Shown here: positions 46,231 to 55,964 of the stretch, piece by piece
Position numbering within the stretch: the first letter of the stretch is position 1
Layout: every line of letters begins with the position of its first letter
Source: Muscardinus avellanarius
Taxonomy: Eukaryota; Chordata; Mammalia; Rodentia; Gliridae
Assembly: GCA_963383645.1 (NCBI GenBank)
Contig: OY726564.1
Span: 107,143,540 to 107,207,539, forward strand
Direction of reading: 5' to 3'
DNA length: 64,000 bases
The notes under the pieces: generated by a model
Told to the model about the DNA's origin: nothing
The model's database searches: none
What the model saw: the letters and a program-made list of their open reading frames with translations, nothing else
Made by a program: the position numbers and the translations under genes

Positions 46231-47129
46231 TAAAAACTTCATAATTCATACATTGCCTGCCTGCCCCACAGAACACTGGTTGTCCAAGTATTAATTTAGC
46301 CCTCTTATATAACACTACAACCAATATAATCTCAGAAAAATCAGAGAAACTCCTTCACATGTGTACAAAACGTTTGCACATAAAACTCAGCATCACTACA
46401 AAGATCTGCTACTGATTGAAAAGACAGGATAAACATGTGTTTATCCGCATATATAATGTATTCTAGCCTGGCCTTTTTTTTTTTTTTCTGATCAGAGTAT
46501 CTTAAATTTACTGTGACAACAGTTCAATGTTTCAGATTTACTTTATTAAATGGGCTAGAGTTTGTCAATTTGACATACTAAAACTAATTACTACACATTC
46601 ATGGGTTTGAAGTGACTTCTAGCGGAGATCTAACAGCTAATCTCCCCAATTCACAATTCCAAGTTATGAGCATATATAACCTTGTTTGTAAACAATATTT
46701 TAAACTAAATGTTTTAAGTGGAAAGCAGCTTGTAGTATCTTATCATTGCGTCTACAAAACTTCTCAGTGTTACCAAAGCCTAAGATACTTTCCTTTAAAA
46801 CTCTCAAAACACAGGCTCAGGAGGAATGGTTAACATGGCAACATTAACGACCTGTCCAAATTCAAAACAAGGATCACCACCAAAACAAGCTGAGTACATG
46901 GATACAGATCATCATTCCTCACAGCTGATTTCTCTCCAAATTTAGAATTTGCTACTACCTTAAAACCGCATCAAAATATATACTTATGTGCAACTTCCTA
47001 GCTGAAAAATGTAAAATCCAGGCGAATTCCAACTCATACCTCTGGCATTAGCTAAATACATGTTGAGCTACATTTAAAAGAGGGCGGGGGAGGTGGCAGG
47101 GGGTACTGACAACTTCCAGAGCAGAAAGC

Positions 47130-47133
<4 letters not shown>
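46231..47133. other. Intron 1, longest SINE-free stretch next to the promoter
   Basis: No repeat or coding frame recognised. AT-rich, becoming mixed near 47050. SINE exclusion next to a CpG-island promoter is common. Confidence 0.6.

Positions 47134-47168
<35 letters not shown>
47134..47168 (+). repeat. (CA)n microsatellite
   Basis: About 17 CA units on the downstream side of the CEP350 CpG island, in the first part of intron 1. Confidence 0.95.
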
Positions 47169-47169
<1 letters not shown>

Positions 47170-47661
47170 GCAAAATCATCTGTGAATAAACCGGCCGACT
47201 ACATCAGCAACTGCTGAGCTGGAGCAGATCAAAGTTTTCCCTGTACAGTCTTGGAGAATGTTACCCCCACCGAAAAGGAACAGAAACTGGGCATCCCTAC
47301 CACTGGAGCCAGACCCCCGGAATTTCCCTAAATATGCTCGATCTCCGAAAGACCAAGGGACACTTCTCTAGAGACCAAAGGTGAGCGGTATCTTGCAGGC
47401 CAGAGGAGGGGAGAGAGGGGTGGGGAGCGGCACCGGCAGGTAAGCGAGGAAATCCCGGCTTGGGGAGACACCGGTGGGACTGAAGCCCGGGTCTCAGGGT
47501 GACCCCCGAAACGCCTTCGGAGCCGGGAGCCCCCCGAGGGGGTGGCCAGGCAGGGCCAGGCGCCCGCCCGCCTCGGTGGCCGGCCCCGGGGCCCCGGGAC
47601 CGCGGACAGAGGCGGCGGCGGCTGGGCGGGCGGCGGGCTGAGCCGGGTCCTCGCAGCTCAC

Positions 47662-48064
47662 CTGAGAGTGTCGCCTCCGCCTCCGGCTCCCACGGCGCAT
47701 CCCGCGGGGCCTGGCGGAGGGTGCGGTGCCGCCGCCCCGACCGGCCCCAGGGCTGCCCGGCCTGGCCTCCCCGCTACCGGGACACCGGTGCCCGCCTCGC
47801 ACCGGCTCCCGCGACCCGCGGGCTGCGGGGCCGGCAGACGAGGGGAGAGGCTGCCTCCCTGCCCCGCGGCCAGCCGCCCCGCGCCGCGGCTCCGCAGTGC
47901 CCTGTGGCGGAGGTCTGCCCGCTCCCCCGCCCCGGAGTCACTTCGGCAGCGGCGGCCCAGTCGCCATTACAGCCCAACAACTGACACGGAGGAGGAGCGG
48001 CGCCGGCGGCCGTGGTGGTGGCGGCGGCGCGGGGCAGGGCGGGAGCCGTCCGGGTCCGGGCAAG
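47662..48064 (-). other. CEP350: CEP350 exon 1 (non-coding; 5' limit uncertain)
   Basis: The 3' edge is a strong donor, CTCAG|GTGAGC, with the last exon base at 47662. The upstream limit is unknown and is drawn here to the CGCG element. The exon is GC-rich. It carries two upstream ATGs on the minus strand: one at 47967 opening a 9-codon frame, and one at 47700 whose frame stays open to the donor. The main ATG is in the next exon. An extra untranslated exon inside the 17.9-kb intron 1 cannot be excluded. Confidence 0.7.
47938..47967 (-). promoter_or_regulatory. Short upstream ORF in CEP350 exon 1 (9 codons)
   Basis: ATG at 47967, TGA at 47940-47938, reading MATGPPLPK. The context has G at -3 and G at +4, which is favourable for initiation. 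It would act only if transcription starts upstream of 47967. Being short and fully separated from the main start, it would permit reinitiation. Confidence 0.4.
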
Positions 48065-48074
48065 TCTCGCGAGA
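48065..48074. promoter_or_regulatory. TCTCGCGAGA palindrome (CGCG element)
   Basis: A perfect 10-bp palindrome within the CpG island. This motif is an established core-promoter element of TATA-less housekeeping genes and is linked to ZBTB33 (Kaiso) occupancy. Its usual place is within about 100 bp upstream of start sites, which would put the CEP350 start near 48.0 kb on the minus strand. Confidence 0.75.
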
Positions 48075-48427
48075 ACTGTCCCGAGACCCGGCCGCCGGAA
48101 TGCGACGCCGTGTCGGAGCCATGTTGAGTGTGGCCAGGGTGAGGTCGCCACCCAGCAAGGAAAGGCCGCGCGAGGCGGCCATGTTTGGTGTGGCGAAGTC
48201 CGAGCCGGGCCCGACTCGGGAGGAGCCAAAGTGCATCCGCAGAGGAGGCCACCCCCCTTCCTTGCACGCTAATTGGGCCTGCTGGCTGGCGCCTCGCCCC
48301 GAGCGAAGAAAACACACCCGGGACTTGACAGGGACGGTCCCGGAGCCAGGGAACAGCAGCTTTCCGGGAGTTTACAGTGTTGCACCAGTTGTCCAAACAA
48401 ATCGTCACTTCAGTCGGCTTCAGCGCG

Positions 48428-48526
48428 ATGGTGGCTCTGCGGCTGTTGCAGTGGCTGGCTGCGGTCACCGTGGCCGTTTCGTGGGCGAGGGTCGCAGTTC
48501 AGCAGCTCAGCAGGCGCTCCGTCTAA
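48428..48526 (+). CDS. Possible 32-codon ORF divergent from CEP350 (hypothetical)
   Basis: On the plus strand at the right shoulder of the CpG island an ATG with G at -3 and G at +4 opens 32 codons, starting MVALRLLQWLAAVTVAVSWA and ending in a basic tail before TAA. The N-terminal half is hydrophobic, like a signal anchor. I know no gene here. It would be expressed only if the promoter is bidirectional. GC-rich sequence yields such frames by chance, so confidence is low. Confidence 0.15.
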   Translation: MVALRLLQWLAAVTVAVSWARVAVQQLSRRSV

Positions 48527-49160
48527 TGGCTTAAGACCTCCCTGATAGCGGCTGTGCTCTGAGAAACCTCGGGTGCGATGTAGTCTCTCGCATATCGTTG
48601 TCTTCTTTTCCCAGTCTCTGCATGGTGAATTCTACCAGCTGTCAGGACTTCTGCAAAGAATGCCACCTTCCGCTAGGTGCTCGCTGCTCCGAAGCTCTCC
48701 ACTCATCACTTTTCTTCGCCTTCTAGACTGACTTATTTACCCAGAGACGTTCTCATCTTAAAGTACCTTGAGGACTTTGAGGTCTCTCATCTCTCTGTAT
48801 CCAGTAGGGCCTACCGAGCACAGTAGCTAGGACATTGTAGGTGCTCGATAATACATGTTTATTGGGTAGTCATATCAGTAGAAGCAGAGGGCAGTAACTG
48901 GTCTCTCTTCAGAGGGCCGGCAGCTGTGCCTGAATAGGAGTTAAGTGGATGAACAAAAAGCCTGCAAACATGTAAAAATGCAGACGGAGCCTCCTGGAAG
49001 ATCCTTTGAGAACAGATTCCCAAAGTCGCCATGGGTGGCGGGCGCAGGGTGGTGGGGGAGTAGCTCCTAGGGGGCTTAGAATAAAAATAAAAGGGGCGAC
49101 GGTCTGACCCAGGGGAGCAATGAGAATTTTTTTTTTCTGAAAAGGGGGAGGTAAACCATT
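48527..49160. other. Promoter-flanking intergenic DNA
   Basis: Mostly single-copy apart from the L2-like end at 48795-48880. No gene recognised. Confidence 0.55.
48795..48880 (+). repeat. L2-like 3' terminus
   Basis: GGACATTGTAGGTGCTCGAT and AATACATGTTTATTGGGTAG correspond to the L2 3' end. It lies between the CpG island and the mini-L1. Confidence 0.6.
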
Positions 49161-49165
49161 AAGTT

Positions 49166-49663
49166 AGGAATCTTTATTTTTTAATATCTTTTTTATTGGT
49201 GCATTGTAGTCAAACATCACAATGGAATACAAGACTTGTTAGGATATCCAAGTACACATCATCCAATTAGCCTTTATCCAATCCCCACCCCACCCCTCCC
49301 CCTCCCTCAATCTTTGCTTTAGTGTTTAACATTGATATATTTGTTTATGTACTTCATGGGCTTTAAAGAGATTCCATCTTGCCCCATCCCATTCCCTCTG
49401 ATTGGTCACCTTAATTGCTCCTCCATAGGGCCCTTTCTTCCACTAGATTCCCTCCTATTACCCATTTCTTCCTAGTTTTTGCATATTAGGGAGAGCATCT
49501 AATTTTTTTTTTATTTTCTGTGATATTTCTCTGTGTATGCCTCATTGCAAGTTCAAATCCCACTCTTGAAGGCCCCAGCACTGGATTGGCCACCTGGGTA
49601 GACTCTGATCCCGGCCTCGCTGGCTCCAGCACCGGCCTTGCCTCACAGCAGTAAGGAATCTTT
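49166..49663 (-). mobile_element. Internally deleted mini-L1 with GC-rich 5' end
   Basis: Flanked by AGGAATCTTTA at 49166-49176 and 49653-49663, the probable target-site duplication. On the minus strand the body begins with a GC-rich unit (GGTGCTGGAGCCAGCGAGGC, 49600-49625) homologous to the VNTR at 3876-4110. It passes through about 80 bp of link, then enters the L1 3' UTR (AGGAGCAATTAAGGTGACCA) and ends in CACCAATAAAAAAG plus an A-rich tail. No ORF1 or ORF2 sequence is present. It sits about 1 kb upstream of the CEP350 promoter. Confidence 0.65.
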
Positions 49664-49819
49664 ATAACTGGAAAAATGAATAGGAAATGTGGGTATCCCG
49701 ATCATACAAGTGTTGCGAGAAAACATAAGAAAAGAGTAACTTAGGTTTTCCCCAGCCTTGTCATATACGTTACTTTACTGAATGTATTATAAACCACCTT
49801 ATTAAGTAAGTATAATTGC

Positions 49820-50140
49820 CTGGCGGGTACTGGGGCTGGAACCTAGGAACATTCTACCTCTGAGCTACATCCACAGACCTATTTTGTTCTTTATTTTGAA
49901 ACAGGGGCTCACTAAGTTATGGAGGGCCTCACAAATTGCTGAGGCTGGCTGCAAACTTGTAATCTTCCTGTCTCAGCCTCCCAAGTACTAGGATTACAAG
50001 TGTGCACCACCACACCAGGCTGTATAGTCACTTTTTGATAAAAATAAAAGAAGGAAAAAAAAGAAATGTGGCCTGGTAACATACACCTGTAAAACCAGTA
50101 CTTGTAAGGCTGAGACAGGAGGATCATACATTCAAGTCTT
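49820..50140. repeat. Inverted B1-dID and partial plus B1
   Basis: 49820-50020 inverted; 50068-50135 a plus B1 piece. Confidence 0.88.
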
Positions 50141-50647
50141 GGCTTCAAACTTCAGACTAAATCACCAGTTAGCTGTTCCCTTATAGACAGCACCAATACC
50201 TCCAGTTCCCAAAGGAAGTTTCCATTTTCCTCATCTTCATCCTACAAAGCCATCTCACTTGCTGCTCCAGGACTTCTGTTAATAGCCATCCAGGATCATC
50301 CTCCCAAGACCTGCAAGGCTTACAAGTTCAGAAATATCATATGCTCCTTTCTTCCTCCCACCCAACAGTCATTAAATCTGTAAATAACACTGTTGCATAT
50401 TTCTTGTCTACACTTCCCTTCTGTCCACCTGCACCACTACTCTTCTAAGTGTCCATTTCCACAACACAAACCACTGTTGTAGTCTTCCTAGAGTGCAGCT
50501 TGAATTTTGCCCCTGTCCTGCCTCTACCTGAAAAGGTAAATGGAAATTTCTCACCTCAGCCAACAAGGCGTTTCTGAGTATGGACCAGCCTCACTTTCCA
50601 TCTCCCGAAATATGGCAGTACAACAAATAGATTGGTTGGAAGTGGGG
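50141..50647. other. Intergenic, unassigned
   Basis: Pyrimidine-rich plus strand, no family recognised. Confidence 0.5.
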
Positions 50648-50730
50648 ACTGGGGTGTAGCTCAGGGGTACAGCACTTGTCTAGCATGTGTGAGGTTCTGG
50701 TTTAATGCCCAGCACCCACACATACACAAA
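50648..50730 (+). repeat. Full-length ID SINE
   Basis: GGACTGGGGTGTAGCTCAGG and CACTTGTCTAGCATGTGTGA give the complete ID form. Confidence 0.9.
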
Positions 50731-50814
50731 AGAAAGGGGACATTAATGTGATATCAGAAAGACTGATTTCACATCACTCACTTGCCCTATGATCTCTTAA
50801 GAAACTTCGCCTAA

Positions 50815-51164
50815 GCCGGGCATGGTGGTGCACGCTTGTAATCCCAGTACTTGGGAAGCTGAGACAGGAGGATTGCGGTTAGGGGACAGCCTCAGCTACT
50901 TATGTGAGGCCCTTTGCAACTCAGTACGACCCTGTTTCAAAATAAAAATTAGGGCTGAGGATGTAGCTCAGAGGTAGAATACCCTGGGTTCCATCCCCAG
51001 TACAGCAAAAAGGAAGGAAGGAAGGAAGGAAGGAAGTCCACCTAGTGCTGGGCATGGTAGAGCACGCTTGTAATCCCAGCATTTGGGAGGCTGAGACAGG
51101 AGGATTATAAATTCAAGCCTCAACAATTTGAGAAGCCCACAGCAACTTAGTTGTTTCCATAATA

Positions 51165-51208
<44 letters not shown>

Positions 51209-51228
51209 AATAATAATAATAATAATAA

Positions 51229-51278
<50 letters not shown>

Positions 51279-51535
51279 TGTTGTTGAAGTTGGGCATAGT
51301 GGTGCACACTTGTAATCCCAGTACTTGGGAGCCTGATATAGGAGGATAGCGGATGGAACCCAGGGGCATTCTACCTCCGAGCTACACCTCCAGCCCTATT
51401 TTTTATTCTTTATTTTGAAACAGGGTCTCACTGAGTTGCAGAGAGTCTCAGTAGCTGAGGTTGGCGGCGAACCATGATCCTCCTGTCTCAGCCTCCCGAG
51501 TGCTGGGATTTCAAGCGTGCGCCACACGCCCAGCT
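50815..51535. repeat. SINE cluster around the trinucleotide array
   Basis: Plus 50815-51008 with (GGAA) tail; plus B1 51045-51150; plus B1 start 51290-51350; inverted 51350-51535. Confidence 0.85.
51163..51278 (+). repeat. Compound trinucleotide microsatellite
   Basis: About 14 (GAT), then about 8 (AAT), then about 15 (AAG), followed by three GTT-like units, inside a cluster of SINE fragments. The three pure blocks abut with single-base transitions. Confidence 0.95.
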
Positions 51536-51807
51536 TTATTAACTTCTGATCACTATGTAAATAAGCACAAGTCTGGAGATCATTTTGAAAACATAAAGTA
51601 AGTTGAAAATGTAACCTATGACCCAGCAATTTCACTCAAAATGGTCTGCTTTCTCAAACTTACTGAACCACAATAAAATAGCTTGTGCAAGGATGTAAAT
51701 CAGCTACATCACTAAGAAAATATTTAGGTAAACTGAGTTTTTTTCCAAGGCTTACTTACTTGCTTACTTTCTTTCTTTTTCTTTTTTTTTCTTTTTTTTT
51801 TTTTTTT

Positions 51808-52632
51808 TTGCAGTACAAGTACTACGGATGGGCATTCTACATTCAAGCTACATCCCCAGCCCTATTTTTCATTCTTTATTTTAAAACAGGGTCTCACTGA
51901 GTTGCAAAGGACCTAAGTATCTGAGGCTGTCCGCGAACTGTAATCCTCCTGTGTCAGCCTCCCAAATGCTGGGATTACAAGCGCGCGGCACCACACCCGG
52001 CTTTTCAAAGGCTTTTTGATGAAGGAAATAGTATGTTGATTTATATTCTGACATAAGCTCCTTATCTCAGTGCAAACCTGTATTAAATAGCTTACTGCAT
52101 AAGAAATTCACTGAGGTAGATAGGGGACAAAAACTTTTATGAAAGCACCATTTGTAATAGCCAGAATTTGAAATAACATGTCCATCAGCAGGAGAATAGG
52201 AAAGTAAGCTGAGGAATAGTCACACAATCAAATACTAAGCAGCAGCGAAAAATAAAGGATAAATCTCACAAATACAATTTTAAAAGCAGATTACAGAAGG
52301 ATACATACAGAAAAATGCTCCTTCTGGGAAGCTTAAAAACATGTGCAATGCTGGTATAGATTATTTAGTAACCCATACAAATGCACTAAAATATTTTTAT
52401 TTTTTATTGTATTTATTTTTTATTTATTTTTGCAGTATTGGGAAGGGAACCCAGAGGCATCCTACTTCCGAGCTATACCCCAGCCCTATTTTTTATTCTT
52501 TATTTTGAAACAGGGTCTCACTGAGTTGCAGAGGGCCTCACTAAGTAGTGGAGGCTGTCCACAAACCGATATCCTCCTGACTCAGCCTCCCAAATGCTGG
52601 GATTACAGGCGTGTGCCACCACACCCAGCTTC
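51808..52632 (-). repeat. Two inverted B1-dID SINEs flanking an L1 piece
   Basis: 51808-52003 and 52425-52632, with the L1 fragment between. Confidence 0.9.
52135..52385 (+). mobile_element. Old L1 3' end, intergenic
   Basis: AAGCACCATTTGTAATAGCC, ATGTCCATCAGCAGGAGAAT and GGATACATACAG follow the L1 3'-end order. Diverged, with no frame. Confidence 0.7.
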
Positions 52633-52849
52633 TAAAATATTTTTAAATGATAAGGAATAAATATACGAAATTCAGAAAAGAGATTGCCTCCAAGGAAGCA
52701 AGGGGGAATTAGTGTGAGATTAGGTGAACACAAGAAACTTCTACTGTCTTGGAAATATTTGATTACTTAAGCTAGGTATGGATATTCATATATGTGTTTT
52801 ATTGTTCATTGTAGCTTTTTATTTCCAAATCATCCTTTTTGGTTTTTTT

Positions 52850-53200
52850 TTGTTTTGTTTTGTTTTGTTTGTTTTTTGATAGACGTTGAACCCAGAGCCA
52901 TTCTACCTCCAAACTGTCCCCAGCCCTTTTTAATTTTTGGTTTTGAAATAGGGTCTCATTGCTGAGTGTAGTGGCACACACTTGTAATTTCAGTACTTGG
53001 GAGTCTGAGGTAAGATGATCACCAGCTCACAGCTGGCCTCCGCTACTTAGTGAGGCCCTCCAAAACCTAGTAAGACCCTTTTTCAAAATAAAGAATAGAA
53101 AATAGGGGGTAGACTGCCCCTCGGTTCAATCATCAGTACCAAAAAAGAAAAAAATAGGGTCTCACTAGGTTCCTGAGAGTCTCACTAAGTTGCTGAGGCC
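52850..53200. repeat. Inverted SINE split by a plus SINE
   Basis: Inverted parts 52880-52960 and 53150-53200 flank a plus copy 52962-53145. AAATAGGGTCTCA is duplicated at the junctions. Confidence 0.88.
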
Positions 53201-53234
53201 CAAAAATCAAATTATAAATTTTAAAATAAAAGTG

Positions 53235-53416
53235 AAGCCAGGCGTGGTGGCACACGCTTGTAATTCCCGCGCTTGGGAGGCAGAGACAGGATGATCGCGC
53301 AGGTTGGAAGCCAGCCGCGCTGGCTTAAGAGACCCTGTTTCCAAATAAAAATATAAAATAGGTGTGGGAGTGTAGCCCGGAGGTAGAAGGATTTCCAGGA
53401 ACCCCAGTACCACCAA

Positions 53417-53459
<43 letters not shown>

Positions 53460-54365
53460 ACAAATAAAGTAAATAGCTGAATGTGGTGGTAATCCAGTAA
53501 TCCCAATACTGAGATGGGAGGGGCTCAAACAGGAGAACCATAGGTTGAAAGCCAGCCTCAGCAATTTAGTGAGACCCTGTTTCAAAATTTAAAAAACAAA
53601 TAAACAGCCGGGCATAGTGGCGCACACTTGTAATCCTAGCATTTGGCTAAGACCGGAGGATCGCAGTTCGTAGACAGCCTCAGCTACTTAGGCCCTCCGT
53701 AACTCAGTGAGACCCCGTTTCAAACTAAAGAATAAAAAAATTGGGCAGGGGGTGTAGCTCAGAGGTCGAATGCCTCTGGGTTCCATCTCCAGACCCGCAA
53801 AAATAAATACATACATAAATACATACATACATACATACATAAGTAAATAATAAAACAATTGAAAAGCACTAGGGGAGCCGGGCATGGTGGCACATGCTTA
53901 TAATTCCAGCATTTGGGAGGCTGAGACAGGAGGATCTTGGTTCGTGGACAGCCTCATCTACTTAGTTAGGCACTTTGCAACTCAGTGAGACCCTGTTTCA
54001 AAATAAAGAATAAAATTAGGGCTGAGGATGTAGCTTGGAGGTAAAATGCCCCTGGGTTCCATTCCCAGTACTGCAATAAATAAATAAATAGCACTGGGGG
54101 GGGCTGGGCATGGTGGCACACGCTTGTAATCCCAGTACTTGGGAGGTTGAGACAGGAGGATTGGGGTTCACAGCCAGCCTCAGCTACTTAGGCCCTCCAC
54201 AACTTAGTGAGATCCTGTTCCAAAATAAAGAATAAAAAATCAAGCTGGGTGTGTAGCTCAGAGGTAGAGTGCCTCTGGGTTCAATCTGTAGCACCACACA
54301 CACACACAAAAAAGCACTGATGTATAACTCAGAGGTAGAGTGCCCCTGAGTTTAATCCCCATTAC

Positions 54366-54375
<10 letters not shown>
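53235..54375 (+). repeat. Five plus B1-dID SINEs in series
   Basis: 53235-53460 (AAAT tail), 53475-53600, 53607-53840, 53875-54090, 54096-54300, and an ID half to 54365 followed by (GT)n 54368-54408. Confidence 0.88.
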
Positions 54376-54413
<38 letters not shown>

Positions 54414-54569
54414 TATTTGAAATGAATAGGAAATATATTTCAGAATTCTAAAACATTTGTGAGGCAGATGATAATTCCAAAAATGGCTGCACCAATAATC
54501 TTAGCCCTGGATCCTCCTGTCTCCGCCTCCTGAGAGCTGGGATCTCAGGTGTGTGCCATCCTGCCCAGC

Positions 54570-54960
54570 TATACTTGCTCTTCTTGTAATGTGAGGCCGG
54601 GGTCCCCTCCTCTGGAACCTGGACGGGCCTTTGTAACTGCCTCGAGTGACAGAATTCAGCAGAAGTGATGCCCTATGACCTCAGAGGCCACGTCATAAAA
54701 AGCAGGACTGGGTCCGCTTTGTGCTCTCTCTCCAGGGACACAAGCCTTAGAATCCTGATTTGACCCCAGGAAGTTCCCAGGCTGAAAGACTCATCGTAAA
54801 AAAAGATGCCAAGAAGATCCAGGTATTTCTGATCCCATGTATCCAAGCCTTTGCAGACAGAATTAATTGTGAGACACGGGATGGAATGGTGATTCCTCGG
54901 GATTCCAGTCCCCAGCTGTGTTAGAATCCTCCAGAGAAGCTGTCACAGGACTCTGTGGGT
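54570..54960 (+). mobile_element. Possible MLT1-type LTR fragment, intergenic
   Basis: TGACCTCAGAGGCCACGTCA at 54677 followed by TAAAAAGCAGGACTGGGTCC and a CTCTCTCTCCAGGGAC block has the layout of the MLT1 promoter region. The part right of about 54800 is not recognised. Confidence 0.5.
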
Positions 54961-55034
54961 CGGAAAGTCCAACACCGGCAGGATTAACCTGCACCTGGAC
55001 ACCCAGGGAGGACCCGATGTGCTGTTCATGTCCA

Positions 55035-55245
55035 AAGGTAGTGGTGTACTAGGGATTGGACTCAGAGGCATTCTGCCTTCAAGCTATACCCCCAGCCCAA
55101 TTTTTTTTAATTTCATATTTGGAAACAGCTGTCTAGATTGCTAAGAGACTCGCTGCTAAATTGCAGAGGCTGGCTTTGAACCTGCAATCCTCCTGTCTCA
55201 GCCTCCCAAGTACTGGGATTATAAACATGCACCACCACGCCCAGC
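55035..55245 (-). repeat. B1-dID SINE
   Basis: A complete inverted copy. Confidence 0.93.
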
Positions 55246-55960
55246 GAGGTTTGATACCTTGCTGCAGTGTTTTTAGTGGGCTTCAGTCCACTTTCTTACT
55301 CACACTAACAGCCTTAGGAGAAAAACAAGGCAGGAATTTGCCTTTGGTAAAACTGCACCGGGCTGGCTGAGCAGAGTGTTTATCCCTGGACAAACCTGCA
55401 GGTGTAATGCATCTCAACAACAACGTGTTTGTCTCTGGGCGGACGCCACTCGGTCCTGGGGTGGTGACTCAGCTGGGAGGAACGGCCCTGGGATTTTGAG
55501 ATTGTGGGAGGGCGCATGTTGGGACCCACACCTAACCCTAACACAGAACGCACCTGGAAGTCCCTTGACGGTCCGGTCTTCGCAGCCACAGGTGAACACA
55601 CCAGTAAGGCAACGTGTTTGTCTGCCTCGCAGAAAGGGAGGAGTTCGAGACAGCGCAGAACCTTACTCTTCCTTAATGGAGACGTTACCTGTCCCCCTGG
55701 GGAAAGCTCTAGCTTGGAAGAGAAAACATTCTGACCAAATGTGGTTCTATTCACATTAAAACAAAGCACTTTGCCTCATTTAATTTACTTATGACCTCTT
55801 GTTGGTAAGTAGTTAAAACAGGGTGGTTCTGCCTTATTATAAGGTAAAAGAGTTATTACTGTCTGGCAAAGTTAAGGCATCAGCCTTCAGGAAAAAGAAC
55901 AGTGGTTTGGGTTTTTTTCTTTTTCTTTCTTTCTTTCTTTCTTTTTTTTTTTTTTTTTTT
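55246..55960. other. Intergenic block with raised CpG, unassigned
   Basis: Frames of about 127-129 codons are open on both strands between 55376 and 55769, a sign of composition more than coding. CAACGTGTTTGTCT occurs twice, near 55421 and 55610, and CCTAACCCTAAC once near 55530. It could be an LTR or a decayed insert; no family recognised. Confidence 0.4.
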
Positions 55961-55964
55961 TTTT

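Larger units (their letters stand above)
28418..47700 (-). promoter_or_regulatory. Spliced upstream ORF overlapping the CEP350 start
   Basis: ATG at 47700 opens a frame of 13 codons to the exon 1 donor (MRRGSRRRRRHSQ). Joined to exon 2 it stays open through all 86 bases in a frame different from CEP350, and it ends at TAG 28420-28418 in exon 3: 42 codons in all. It overlaps the first 77 bases of the CEP350 frame. G at -3 and C at +4 make a moderate start. Using the alternative AG 12 bases into exon 2 would leave the frame unchanged. This holds only if exon 1 splices directly to exon 2. Confidence 0.45.
1..48064 (-). other. CEP350: CEP350 gene, 5' part (exon 1 to coding exon 8 of the window)
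   Basis: Minus-strand gene running from the CpG island near 48 kb off the left end of the window. Nine exons are visible. The eight coding exons have AG acceptors and GT donors and join in one frame into 466 codons starting MRSSRPKEVPFPNPRNS. The product matches the N-terminus of centrosome-associated protein 350, a very large centrosomal and pericentriolar protein that helps anchor microtubules at the centrosome and supports centriole stability; its CAP-Gly domain is near the C-terminus and therefore outside the window. Introns: 17.9 kb, 1.2 kb, 2.1 kb, 2.6 kb, 3.6 kb, 7.1 kb, 1.2 kb, 3.3 kb and a partial one of at least 7.1 kb. No frameshift or stop interrupts the exons. Identity rests on family recognition without a database search. 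Confidence 0.93.
47400..48350. promoter_or_regulatory. CpG-island promoter of CEP350
   Basis: This is the only long stretch of the window that is very GC-rich and dense in CpG. It contains several GC boxes (GGGCGG or CCGCCC on either strand, for example near 47622, 47927 and 48038), no obvious TATA box, a TCTCGCGAGA palindrome at 48065, and AACATGGC cores read on the minus strand at about 48118-48125 and 48178-48185. It lies directly upstream of the exon 1 donor at 47661, so it is read as the broad, TATA-less promoter of CEP350. The exact start site cannot be fixed from sequence; near 48.0 kb is my estimate. It may also fire divergently to the right. Confidence 0.88.

Noticed and set aside
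47542..48534. 330-codon plus-strand open frame across the CpG island
   Set aside because: Composition is Pro/Arg/Gly/Ala throughout, with overlapping long frames on both strands. GC-rich DNA lacks stop codons by chance; no domain is seen and the real transcript runs the other way.
55520..55545. Telomere-like CCTAACCCTAAC
   Set aside because: Only two units; too short to be an interstitial telomeric repeat.
55376..55769. Frames of 127 and 129 codons on opposite strands
   Set aside because: They are mirror frames of one composition-biased block, with no splice context or family motif.
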